In this document: positions 6,508-15,104 of the stretch, piece by piece
Position numbering within the stretch: position 1 is the stretch's first letter
Layout: every line of letters begins with the position of its first letter
Assembly: GCA_024698845.1 (NCBI GenBank)
Contig: JAILQR010000062.1
Span: forward strand, 1 to 15,787
DNA: 15,787 bases
Direction: 5' to 3'
Origin: Bacilli bacterium
GTDB taxonomy: Bacteria > Bacillota_I > Bacilli_A > RF39 > UBA660
Notes under the pieces: model-generated
The model's input: the letters and a program-made list of their open reading frames with translations, nothing else
Database searches by the model: none
What the model was told of the DNA's origin: nothing
Made by a program: the position numbers and the translations under genes

Positions 6508-8949
6508 ATGCTTTTTGGAGTTAACATTTTTAGTTTCGATGCTGTTGATTCATTCTATAAAATATGTATGGCAATAGACATGGTTATCTATAAATTAATC
6601 GGAAGCATGTTTAGAATATTTACAATATTATCAGAAGCTAGATTATTTAGTTCTGAAGTTATTGGTCAATTTTCTAGAAGAATATACTTAATAGTTAGTA
6701 TAGTAATGATATTTGCTTTAGCTTATTCATTCTTATCAGTTATTATTAATCCTGAAAAACTAACTAAAGGTGATAGCTCTCCTGGAAAAATGGTTAGAAA
6801 TATTGTTATTTCAATCGTATTAGTAATTTTAGTACCTACTGCATTTGATTATGCGTATGGATTTCAAAATAGTATTGTAAAATCAAACGTTATAGGAAAG
6901 TTAGTTCTAGGTTCAACTTCAAAAGTTGATATGGCCAATATGAGTGGTGAGTTTACCACAACATTATTTGAAGGATCTTATTATCTAACACAAGATTATT
7001 CAGAAGTAGAAGATTTAGATGAAGAAAATGATGCAGATGAAGCATTCATGGCATATAAATATGCTGAAATAGCTTCTAAAGCTGATAATAATATATATGC
7101 TTTCTCTGAAACATTATCTTACGTTAAAACTGGTCAAATAGAATATAATTTCTTTATATGTTTAATAATAGGTATCTTTACATTATATGTATTAGTTACA
7201 TTTGTATTTGATATTGCAACAAGAGCAGTTAAGCTAGCATTCTTACAATTATTTGCTCCTGTACCAGCACTATTATATATGGTACCTGGTAAATCCAAGA
7301 TACTTACTACTTGGTTTAAAGAAGTATTATCTTCATTCTTTGAAGTATTTGTAAGAATAGCAATCTTATTCTTCTGTGTATATGTAATATCAATTCTTGA
7401 TAGAGACATAAATAGAATATTAGGATTTACTAGTGTAGATGGTTTCATGGTAAGAAACTTATGTAGATTATTAATTATTTTAGGTATTTTAATATTTGTT
7501 AAACAAGCACCACAATTGATTTGCGATATCTTAGGAATTAAGAGTTCTGGTGGATTACTAAGTCTTAAGAAGAGACTTGATGATGTTAAAGATGGATTTA
7601 AAACAATTAGTTCACCTGTTACAAAACCAATTGATAAAATTGGTGGAGCAGCTTTAGGTGTGAAATTTGCTAGGGATGCTTATAACACAGGAATTCGAAG
7701 TGGAGTTAAAGGTTCTAAAGTTAAATCTGGACTTGCAACTTTCCATGGTTTAAGAAATGGATTTAATAATGGTATAAGAAATGCTGGTACAGCATATGAC
7801 TATGAAATGGAAAACCAAAGATCTTATGCTTTAAATTCTGGTAAGTCTGAATTTGAACAAATTAAAGCATCTATTTATGACTCATTACGTGATAATGTTG
7901 GTCGTGGTACAAGATACGATGATGAAATCAAAGCTGCAGAAATTGAAAGAGATATTTTAAATAGACCTCTTGATTCTACAATAAAAAATATTGAAACAGC
8001 TACTGGTGATTTAATTACTAGAACTGATAACGGACATAAAGCAACAATGACATCTAATGATGAAGCAAGCAAGAAATTCTCTGATATGAAAGATCAAGCA
8101 GCAAAAGATACTGATAAAGCTGATTCAATTTTCACAATGGATGGAGCTCATATTATTGGTAATAGGGTAACAAAACTTAATGATGATATAGCTAAAGCTA
8201 GACAAAAGAATGATATAGTAAAAGCTAATGCTTTACAACGCGAATTAGATTCTATAACAGATCAAACTGGTCAAATTCAACAATATTTAACTCAAAATGT
8301 AAATAATAAAAACTTTAATAAAGCAGGTTTAGCTGCACTTGAAGATCAACTTGATGATTCTGGTTTGGATGGACAAAGTATTGCTGTTATTAAATCAATG
8401 TTTTCTGGTGCAAAATCTCAAATGGAAAAAGATTATGTTAATAATGTAAATTCTTGGTCAACCGATTTCAAACTTAAGATGGAAGATTATTTAACATATG
8501 TTGCAAACAATAAAAACATTGGTAAATATACTGAATATGATGGAACAAAATATGTACAACGTGATGGTGGAAGTCAGGATTTCCAAAAACTTATTAATCA
8601 CATTCAAAATAACGATATAAAAGATATGATGAGTGCTAATAGTAGCAGCAAGATTGATGCAGATGATTTATTCAAATTTGGTGGTGGAATCAAAGAAACT
8701 AAGTACCATGATCAATCTGAGTATAATAGAGAACTTAGTGAAAAAGTTATAGTTAAAGATGAAAATGGTAAAGTATTATTTAATGATAAAACTGCATATG
8801 AGTTAAAACAAATTAAAGAACAAGCTCAAACACAAAAAGAAGCTAATAACAAGAAAGTTGAAAGACTTATTGAATCTCGTAAGTCTGAGGCTGAAGCTAA
8901 TAAGATACGTCGTGGGCACTCTGCAAAAAGACGTGGCGACGGGAAATAG
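6508..8949 (+). CDS. VirB6/TrbL-like polytopic membrane protein with long soluble tail
   Basis: 813 residues, with AAAGGAGA about 8 nt before ATG. There are about seven membrane segments: near 17-41, 58-80, 94-118, 212-235, 240-258, 278-297 and 316-335. The stretch FDIATRAVKLAFLQLFAPVP, followed by a short loop and LLYMVPGK, is typical of the channel core in VirB6/TrbL-type proteins of Gram-positive conjugation systems. Segments 2 and 3 repeat the hairpin pattern of the three preceding genes, including L-V-P-T-A (109-112). An acidic exported loop (about 150-200) precedes TM4. From about 345 the protein is soluble: a Gly/Lys-rich amphipathic stretch, then about 380 residues rich in charged helices and ending in a very basic tail (RRGHSAKRRGDGK). 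VirB6-family proteins form the inner-membrane channel. The tail is unusually long, and its function and sidedness are unknown; an even TM count would alter the topology. Confidence 0.8.
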   Translation: MLFGVNIFSFDAVDSFYKICMAIDMVIYKLIGSMFRIFTILSEARLFSSEVIGQFSRRIYLIVSIVMIFALAYSFLSVIINPEKLTKGDSSPGKMVRNIVISIVLVILVPTAFDYAYGFQNSIVKSNVIGKLVLGSTSKVDMANMSGEFTTTLFEGSYYLTQDYSEVEDLDEENDADEAFMAYKYAEIASKADNNIYAFSETLSYVKTGQIEYNFFICLIIGIFTLYVLVTFVFDIATRAVKLAFLQLFAPVPALLYMVPGKSKILTTWFKEVLSSFFEVFVRIAILFFCVYVISILDRDINRILGFTSVDGFMVRNLCRLLIILGILIFVKQAPQLICDILGIKSSGGLLSLKKRLDDVKDGFKTISSPVTKPIDKIGGAALGVKFARDAYNTGIRSGVKGSKVKSGLATFHGLRNGFNNGIRNAGTAYDYEMENQRSYALNSGKSEFEQIKASIYDSLRDNVGRGTRYDDEIKAAEIERDILNRPLDSTIKNIETATGDLITRTDNGHKATMTSNDEASKKFSDMKDQAAKDTDKADSIFTMDGAHIIGNRVTKLNDDIAKARQKNDIVKANALQRELDSITDQTGQIQQYLTQNVNNKNFNKAGLAALEDQLDDSGLDGQSIAVIKSMFSGAKSQMEKDYVNNVNSWSTDFKLKMEDYLTYVANNKNIGKYTEYDGTKYVQRDGGSQDFQKLINHIQNNDIKDMMSANSSSKIDADDLFKFGGGIKETKYHDQSEYNRELSEKVIVKDENGKVLFNDKTAYELKQIKEQAQTQKEANNKKVERLIESRKSEAEANKIRRGHSAKRRGDGK

Positions 8950-8970
8950 AATCTAAAGGAGGAATAAAAA

Positions 8971-9279
8971 GTGGAAGACAATTATTTAATACCTGCGAAC
9001 TCTAAAAAATCTATACTTATTTTAGGGTTCTTCACTTCTTTAGATTTAGCCATATTTCTAATAGGAGTAGGTTTTTCATTAATATTACTTATGATGGTTG
9101 ATACGTCTAGTTTACCCGCTATGATAATGATTATTACCCCTGCATTATTATCAGCGTTTCTGGTTATGCCAGTACCGTATTATCATAATATATTACAATT
9201 AATTAGAAATATAGTTAATTTCCTTTTAGGAAGAAGAAGATATTATTGGAAAGGTTGGTGTGTTACTAGTGAAGAATAA
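8971..9279 (+). CDS. PrgI-family (VirB3-like) membrane protein
   Basis: 102 residues. GTG start at 8971 with AAAGGAGG at 8955-8962, 8 nt away. TM1 is about residues 24-43 and TM2 about 48-66. The cytoplasmic C-terminal part, which ends with IVNFLLGRRRYYWKGW (81-96), matches the usual end of PrgI proteins, where a helix is followed by R-(K/R)-x-Y-x-W-K-G. PrgI proteins sit immediately upstream of VirB4-type ATPases in Gram-positive conjugation loci and are considered functional counterparts of VirB3, which contacts the ATPase. The position here, directly before the TraC-like and VirB4 genes, fits. Its last 20 nt overlap the next gene, which suggests translational coupling. Confidence 0.75.
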   Translation: MEDNYLIPANSKKSILILGFFTSLDLAIFLIGVGFSLILLMMVDTSSLPAMIMIITPALLSAFLVMPVPYYHNILQLIRNIVNFLLGRRRYYWKGWCVTSEE

Positions 9280-9823
9280 TAATGTTAATTCAAAATATTC
9301 TGAAGATTGGTTACCTGTTAAACAAATAATTAATGGTCAAATTCAAACTGAAGATGGCTATTATGTTACAGGTGTTAAAGTAATGCCAAAGAATATATTT
9401 ATGATGGAAAAGTCACAACAACAATCTACAATTTATAATCTAAGAAATTTCTATAATATGTTAGATTATGAATTCTGGATTTTAATTGCTGATAGACCTG
9501 TTGATATAAATGTATACTTAGCAAATTTACAACTTCTATATAATAAAACACCAAATGGAGCTACAAGAAAGTTAATAATGCAAGATATCAATAAAGCAAA
9601 TAGCTTTATGAGTTCTGAATATAATGTTGTTGATACTGAGTATTTCATACTATTTAAAGAAAAGAAACAAGAACTACTTCAAAAGAAACTACATGGTTTA
9701 ATAAGTGGTCTTGCAGGATGTGGACTTAATAGTGTTCAAGTATCAAATGATGATTTAAGAATGTTACTAGATAACTTCTTAAATGGGGGAAATACTACTA
9801 CGTTTGGGACGGTGATGGCATAA
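9260..9823 (+). CDS. TraC-like protein (accessory domain associated with VirB4)
   Basis: 187 residues with no signal peptide or membrane segment. The start is GTG 9260 (AAGG at 9251-9254 is 5 nt upstream) or GTG 9269. Both overlap the PrgI-like gene, so exact N-terminus is uncertain. The layout WLPVKQIINGQIQTEDG, then a hydrophobic strand, then QQSTIYNLRNFYNMLDYEF, then a strand and a helix with YLANLQLLYN, resembles TraC-like proteins that precede VirB4 in Gram-positive and candidate-phylum conjugation clusters. In larger single-chain ATPases a related domain is fused N-terminally. It has no Walker motif, so it is not an ATPase by itself. It ends TAATG, overlapping the VirB4 start by 1 nt, which points to coupled synthesis and probable partnership with VirB4 at the inner face of the membrane. 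Confidence 0.65.
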   Translation: MLLVKNNNVNSKYSEDWLPVKQIINGQIQTEDGYYVTGVKVMPKNIFMMEKSQQQSTIYNLRNFYNMLDYEFWILIADRPVDINVYLANLQLLYNKTPNGATRKLIMQDINKANSFMSSEYNVVDTEYFILFKEKKQELLQKKLHGLISGLAGCGLNSVQVSNDDLRMLLDNFLNGGNTTTFGTVMA

Positions 9824-11607
9824 TGGCACTTAAATCTGAAATAGCTCCAAAAGGAATGAGTTTTAATGCAACAGAATTTATGATTAGTGGTAAATATTCT
9901 ACAATCTTAACTGTTGTGTCATTTCCAAAACAAGTTGGTATAGGTTATTTATCTGATATTACATCAATTTCTGGTGTAAAAGCAGTTATTAAACATATAC
10001 CAATACCTTTTTCATCAATGCAAAAGATGATAAATAAAGAGATTGCTGATTTAAAGGTTAGATATCAAAATGAAAAAGATAACACAATGCAAGAACGTTA
10101 TCGACTAGATATAGAATCTCTACAAGCATTCGTATCAATGCTAGCAGCAACTCAATCTAAGATCTTTGATTTTCAATTACATTTAATGATTACTGCAGAT
10201 AATAAAGAAGATCTTGAAATGAAAAAAATGCAAGTAAGAGGATATCTTGATGCGATGGGAATGAGAGCAGTTGCTTTAATGTTTGAACAAGAAAAAGTTC
10301 TAAAATCAATCATTCCAGTATTCCCTAAACAAGATGTAGAAGATAGAATTGGAACACCAATTCCATCTCCAACAGTTGCAGCAATGTATCCATTTATATT
10401 TGATAGTATTAAGGATCCAGGAGAATCTTGTTTATTTGGTATAGACTTCTCTGGTGGTGTTGTATTATTTAACCAATTCTTATATCAAATTAAAAAAGAA
10501 CATAATAGAAACAACGCAAACATGATTATGCTTGGTACTTCTGGTTCAGGTAAATCAACAGCAGCTAAAGTTCTTCTTAGAACTCACTTAAGAAATGAAT
10601 GCAAAATTGTTTGTATCGATCCTGAAGGTGAACTTGAAGAAATGTCTAAAAACTTTGGCGGAGACTTTATTAGTTTAGGTAAAGGTGGACAATTTGGTCT
10701 AATCAATCCCCTTGAAGTTGTAGTTGATGCTGATGAAGAAGATATAGCAGCAGGACTTGGATATACAATTCTAACAAGAAATATCCAAGAGTTAAAAGCA
10801 TTCATGAAGTATTATTCTCCTTCAATTGAAGAAGATGTACTTGGAATGTTTAGTGAAGTTGTTCAAGATACATATAAAAGATACAAAATAGATTTCGACT
10901 CTGATTTTACTCAATTTAAATCAGAAGATTATCCAACATTTGATGACGTTTACGCAACTATTAAAGGTAGACTTTTATCAATGAATGATCAAACTCACGA
11001 AAGAGATGTAATGGAAAGACTTGAACTTAAAATAAGACCATTAGTCAAAGAATTAAGGTATTATTTTACAGGTCATACATCACTTAATATTGAAAGTGAT
11101 TTCATCATATTCAATATTAGAGAAATAATTAATAGTGATGAAAATATTAAAAATGCATTATTCTTCAACGTACTTAAGTATGCATGGGGATTATGCTTAG
11201 AAAAAGATATTAACACTATATTATATGTTGATGAAGCACATGTTCTATTATCTAGTCATAATGAACTTGGTGCTGAATTCTTAGCACAAATTCAAAGACG
11301 TAGTCGTAAGTATAATACTGGTACTATTATAATTACACAACAACCAACAGACTTTGCTGCACCTAACATGATAATGCATGGTAAAGCAATATTCGATAAT
11401 GCTTCGTATTATTTAGTAATGGGCTTAAAGAAACAAGCTATTGAAGACTTAGCTCAGTTAATAGATCTTAATGAAAACGAAAAAGAGGGTATTAAGTTCT
11501 ATAATCAAGGTGAAGGATTATTCGTTTGTGGTTCTAGACGTATGAGAATAAGTGTTATTGCAACACAAGAAGAACTTGATTCATTTGGATCTGGTGGGGG
11601 ACTATAA
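9823..11607 (+). CDS. virB4: VirB4-family T4SS/conjugation ATPase
   Basis: 594 residues. The N-terminal VirB4 domain (about 15-190) has the strand ISGKYSTILTVVSFPKQV and a long helix pair. The ATPase domain follows, with Walker A GTSGSGKST at 238-246, a conserved IDPEGE after it, Walker B LYVDEAH at 467-473 (Asp 470, Glu 471), an arginine-rich RRSRK at 492-496 and the TQQ sensor motif at 505-507. The C-terminal QGEGLFVCGSRR is typical of the family. All catalytic residues are present and the length is normal, so the enzyme should be functional. VirB4 is the motor of type IV secretion and conjugation systems. It assembles on the membrane with VirB3/VirB6 homologues and powers substrate transfer and pilus-type subunit handling. 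The start overlaps the TraC-like stop (TAATG). A hairpin lies 17 nt after its stop. Confidence 0.93.
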   Translation: MALKSEIAPKGMSFNATEFMISGKYSTILTVVSFPKQVGIGYLSDITSISGVKAVIKHIPIPFSSMQKMINKEIADLKVRYQNEKDNTMQERYRLDIESLQAFVSMLAATQSKIFDFQLHLMITADNKEDLEMKKMQVRGYLDAMGMRAVALMFEQEKVLKSIIPVFPKQDVEDRIGTPIPSPTVAAMYPFIFDSIKDPGESCLFGIDFSGGVVLFNQFLYQIKKEHNRNNANMIMLGTSGSGKSTAAKVLLRTHLRNECKIVCIDPEGELEEMSKNFGGDFISLGKGGQFGLINPLEVVVDADEEDIAAGLGYTILTRNIQELKAFMKYYSPSIEEDVLGMFSEVVQDTYKRYKIDFDSDFTQFKSEDYPTFDDVYATIKGRLLSMNDQTHERDVMERLELKIRPLVKELRYYFTGHTSLNIESDFIIFNIREIINSDENIKNALFFNVLKYAWGLCLEKDINTILYVDEAHVLLSSHNELGAEFLAQIQRRSRKYNTGTIIITQQPTDFAAPNMIMHGKAIFDNASYYLVMGLKKQAIEDLAQLIDLNENEKEGIKFYNQGEGLFVCGSRRMRISVIATQEELDSFGSGGGL

Positions 11608-11623
11608 AAAAATATAAATTATT

Positions 11624-11663
11624 AATCATGGAATATATTGAAAAATATATATTCCATGATTTT
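11624..11663 (+). terminator. Hairpin terminator or attenuator after virB4
   Basis: A perfect 15-bp stem, AATCATGGAATATAT (11624-11638) with 11647-11661, has an 8-nt loop. It is followed only by TTTT, then ATAGTTT. ACTATAAA (11601-11608) could additionally pair with TTTATAGT (11661-11668) outside it. The T tract is short, so partial termination or an mRNA-processing/stability role is as likely as full termination. It separates virB4 from the hydrolase gene. Confidence 0.6.
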
Positions 11664-11693
11664 ATAGTTTAAAAATGGAAGTAGGTGATATAC

Positions 11694-14600
11694 ATGGATG
11701 CTAGACAAAAAGAAGAGAACTTTCAAACTGTCGTTAAAATGGCACAAGATAGAATTCTTGACTTCTTAGATGAGTTTGGCGACTCTGATACTAAGAAAAA
11801 AGCATTAAAAGTATTTAAAGAGTATCCTGTTGTATTATCTGAAACTCATAAAGATAAAAGTTATGTAACTGGTAAAACTTCGCAAGCAGGTGGAGAAGCT
11901 AGTTATGAAGGAATAACTATTTCAACTGATGAGTATGATGGATCTACTTCTAATTCATTTCATCAATTAGATGATGTTATGGGAACTATAATTCATGAAT
12001 ATGTTCATGAATTTAGACGTGATAATAAAAATAAATATGGTGGTGGATTTGAAGAATCTGCTGCAAATATTTTTTCAGAAATGTGCATTAATTATGCTAA
12101 TGGTAAGGAATTAGGATCTGCTGCAGATTTATTTGAAAATAAAACAAGTTATGAATATAGATATAGTGAAGATGAAGTACGTGGTATTTTATATTTACTA
12201 AAAAAACATAACTTAGATAAACAATTATTATCTCAATATGCATTTGGTAATGATGAACAATTTTTAGATAAATGTGTTGAAGTTTTAGGAGATAAATTTA
12301 CAGATTATTTTAAAGAAGCTAATGAAACTCAAACTAACAATGTATATCAATCTAATACTCATGAAAAATTAAATGAAGTATTTAAAGATTATGTTTCACA
12401 TAATCAAGAAAGTTATGAAGATTATTGGTCTTCAAGTAGAAATGCAACAACTGATTTATATAGACCTGCAAGTTCTGTATTAAGTCAAAGTATTACTGAA
12501 GTTGGACCATCTGCACTTCGTGAAAATGAAAGAAATTTATTTAGATTTTTTAATTCTGAGTACAATGTTGTTAGAAGAAATGAAGATGAAGCTTCTCAAT
12601 CTTTACTAGAGAGAATAAGACAAAATGTTACTTCAAGATTTTCTCTTGAAGGTAAAACAACTGAACAAATTTATGATACTTTAGTTGATATTAGTTCTGA
12701 TTATATTCAACTTAGAAGAAATACTGATGCACAATCAAGAATGTATGTTAGTGAAATTGAAAGAATGGTTCCTAACATTAATGAAATATCTACTAACTTA
12801 AGAGTATCAAGAGTTGCTGGTGTTGGTTCAACATTCTTAACTGGAATTACTCCAGCAGAAATAAATTATAATACTATTGCTAATAGATTAAGTGCTGCAA
12901 CTGTTAACTTACCAGGTTCCATTCATACAAGTTCTAATGTTGTTAGACCTACAGCTGTTGAAAATAGAAATTCTTATAGTTCTGTTAATCATGATACCAT
13001 AACTGCAAATATTTCTAGTACTGAAGAAGTTAGTTCTGTTGATACTATTAGAACTGGTACTGTAAATGTTAGTGGTATAACATCTGGAGTTGTATCAAGT
13101 ACTGCAGTAGCAGGTGGAACTAAAGTAGCCTCTCAAAATGTTGCTCAAGGTGTTACTACAAAGCAAGCAGGAATTGTTTCTGATGGTTCAACTGGTACTC
13201 AAACTTCTGAAGGAGTTCAAGAAGGTGCTGGTCGACAAGGTGAAGAAGAGTACCTTGGTGATGATCAACAACCAGAAACTTTAGAAGATCAAGGTAATGA
13301 AAACTTATCAACTGAAGATGAACAAGCTGTACAACAAGATGATCAAAATGTTGATGAAAACGAAGAGCAAGTTGAAGAGAGCTCTAATGAGGATACAGAA
13401 GACTCACAAGAATCATCTTCCGAGGATAAACAAGAAAACAAAGAAAAAACTTCTGGTGATAAGGATAAAGAAAATAGTTCTGAAGACGATAATGATAATC
13501 AACAAAATCCTAATAATCAAAACAGAAGAGGAAGAAAACAAAACGAAAATAATGGACAAGAAAGTCCAAACAATTATCGTAAGAATAATAATTTTAATCA
13601 AAGACAAAATGCAGCGAATGCTGCAGATAAAGCTAAAGAAACTGCTGAAAAGGGTGCAGATGCTGCAAAAAAAGCAGACCAAGCTAAAAAAGCTGCTGAT
13701 TCTGCAAAGAAAGTGGTAGATTCTGCAAAAAAAGCTAAAGATGCAACTAAAGCTGCAGCTAAAAATACTGGTAAAGATTTAAAATCTAAATTATTAATGC
13801 TATTTAAGGCACATCCCGTTGCATTCTTAATAGCAATAGCAGTAATTTTAATTCTTGTTGCGATTATCATAGTAATAATTACAATGCAACTTGATTCTGA
13901 ACTTAGTCAATCAGGTGGAATACAGGAAGGATCTTATGGTATGTACTCTGGTGCATATTCTAATAATCAATGTATGCCTGTATCTATTAGACAAACTCAA
14001 TTATCAAGACAAGAATTTATAGATAAAGTAAACGCATATGGAAATACTACATCTGAATATGCTGTACTTAAAAGAAACGCCGGTCATATATATGATGTAT
14101 CGGTTGCTAATAACTTTAATCCAGAACTGGTTATTGTAAGAGCAATTAATGAAGGTTTTGACCCAGGAACTTCAAGTAATAACTATTGGGGTCTTGGATG
14201 TTGTAATACATGTACTTCATGTAATAGTTACTCAACATTTGACGAAGGTATGTTAGCATTTTTTGAATATTTCAACAGATTATCGTTAGGTGAAGATTCT
14301 ATTTATAATGTATTTAGTACTTATGCATATATTGGATCATATTGGTATACTTATTATTGCCATCCAAATGATGCAAGTAGACCTTGTTCTGATGTAGGAG
14401 GATGTTACTATCAGCCATACATTTCGCAATTTATGTCTTCATCTAGAGCAAGTGAGACTGCAAATATCTGTGCAAGTTCATCATGTATGGTTGGTTCATC
14501 AGTAGGATGTACTGCAACAGTTGATGAAGATCAACAGGCATATACTAAATGGCAAGTTGATGATAATATTGTATCTACTAGAAAAGCAGTATTCGGGCTT

Positions 14601-15104
14601 GATGCAGATACTTGTGATCCTAGAAGTGGTAGATTTAAGGGAGCTCTTGCTAGTAATGTAGATTTTGGTGTTGAAGTTGTTAACTATGCTATAGAAACAT
14701 TCGATAGTTACTCTTATAGTCAACCATATAGACAATCAGAAGGTTATGTTGATTGTTCCTCTATGGTATCAAGAACATATGCTCATTTTGGTATAACACT
14801 TTATGACCCAGGATATTATGATGATACCGGTGGAGAGTATAGATGGTGTGAAGCACATGGAAAACTTATTAGTGAAGAAGAACTTATTCCTGGAGACTTA
14901 ATTTTCTGGACAGATGGAAATAGAGATCACTATGGTGGAACTCATCACGTTGCATTATATGTTGGTGTAATAGACGGAGTTAAAAAACAATTTGCTGCAC
15001 ATACAGATAGATATGATCAACCTGATCAAGTAAGTGTTTCAAACTATAATAGTAATGGTGATTTATTCTGTAGACCAAGTATAGGGGAGAGTGTGAATAC
15101 ATGA
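11694..15104 (+). CDS. HEXXH zincin-like domain fused through one TM helix to lysozyme-like and NlpC/P60 hydrolase domains
   Basis: 1136 residues. ATG 11694 is chosen (TAGGTG at 11682-11687 is 6 nt upstream) over GTG 11685, which overlaps that site. No signal peptide. Residues about 1-210 contain HEYVH (101-105), an HEXXH zinc site, and FEESAAN (119-125), which could supply the third ligand. Residues about 496-602 are acidic, 603-639 Asn/Gln-rich, and 640-697 an Ala/Lys-rich helix. A single TM (about 704-732) follows. Outside lie a lysozyme/glucosaminidase-like domain (about 760-880; candidate Glu 820 in AINEGF, then NYWGLGC) with many Cys, and an NlpC/P60 domain (about 990-1130) with Cys 1021 in VDCSS, His 1085 in HHVALYVG and His 1103. 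The exported part matches bifunctional wall hydrolases of Gram-positive T4SS (Tn916 Orf14/TcpG type), which open the peptidoglycan for the apparatus. The cytoplasmic zincin-like part is not normal for them. Confidence 0.82.
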   Translation: MDARQKEENFQTVVKMAQDRILDFLDEFGDSDTKKKALKVFKEYPVVLSETHKDKSYVTGKTSQAGGEASYEGITISTDEYDGSTSNSFHQLDDVMGTIIHEYVHEFRRDNKNKYGGGFEESAANIFSEMCINYANGKELGSAADLFENKTSYEYRYSEDEVRGILYLLKKHNLDKQLLSQYAFGNDEQFLDKCVEVLGDKFTDYFKEANETQTNNVYQSNTHEKLNEVFKDYVSHNQESYEDYWSSSRNATTDLYRPASSVLSQSITEVGPSALRENERNLFRFFNSEYNVVRRNEDEASQSLLERIRQNVTSRFSLEGKTTEQIYDTLVDISSDYIQLRRNTDAQSRMYVSEIERMVPNINEISTNLRVSRVAGVGSTFLTGITPAEINYNTIANRLSAATVNLPGSIHTSSNVVRPTAVENRNSYSSVNHDTITANISSTEEVSSVDTIRTGTVNVSGITSGVVSSTAVAGGTKVASQNVAQGVTTKQAGIVSDGSTGTQTSEGVQEGAGRQGEEEYLGDDQQPETLEDQGNENLSTEDEQAVQQDDQNVDENEEQVEESSNEDTEDSQESSSEDKQENKEKTSGDKDKENSSEDDNDNQQNPNNQNRRGRKQNENNGQESPNNYRKNNNFNQRQNAANAADKAKETAEKGADAAKKADQAKKAADSAKKVVDSAKKAKDATKAAAKNTGKDLKSKLLMLFKAHPVAFLIAIAVILILVAIIIVIITMQLDSELSQSGGIQEGSYGMYSGAYSNNQCMPVSIRQTQLSRQEFIDKVNAYGNTTSEYAVLKRNAGHIYDVSVANNFNPELVIVRAINEGFDPGTSSNNYWGLGCCNTCTSCNSYSTFDEGMLAFFEYFNRLSLGEDSIYNVFSTYAYIGSYWYTYYCHPNDASRPCSDVGGCYYQPYISQFMSSSRASETANICASSSCMVGSSVGCTATVDEDQQAYTKWQVDDNIVSTRKAVFGLDADTCDPRSGRFKGALASNVDFGVEVVNYAIETFDSYSYSQPYRQSEGYVDCSSMVSRTYAHFGITLYDPGYYDDTGGEYRWCEAHGKLISEEELIPGDLIFWTDGNRDHYGGTHHVALYVGVIDGVKKQFAAHTDRYDQPDQVSVSNYNSNGDLFCRPSIGESVNT

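Noticed and set aside
9815..9830. The TraC-like/virB4 boundary as a frameshift that broke one larger ATPase gene
   Set aside because: The downstream protein has a complete VirB4 N-terminal domain, and the junction is a clean TAATG overlap. Separate TraC-like and VirB4 genes are a known arrangement.
13297..13719. A 140-residue Lys/Ile-rich open frame on the + strand, and minus-strand open frames at 13413-13682 and 13598-13870
   Set aside because: They lie wholly inside the low-complexity linker of the hydrolase gene, in other frames, and arise from its repetitive AT-rich codons. None has a plausible start context.
13667..13733. Two seven-A runs (13667-13673 and 13727-13733) in the Ala/Lys-rich segment as possible programmed frameshift or phase-variation sites
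   Set aside because: The frame is intact across both runs, no downstream structure or useful alternate frame is evident, and A runs are expected in Ala-Lys-Lys codons at this base composition.
15102..15104. TGA read as Trp (Mollicutes code 4), extending the hydrolase
   Set aside because: Read-through would add only three residues before a TAA. The TGA forms a normal ATGA overlap with the next start, and Trp is encoded by TGG throughout.
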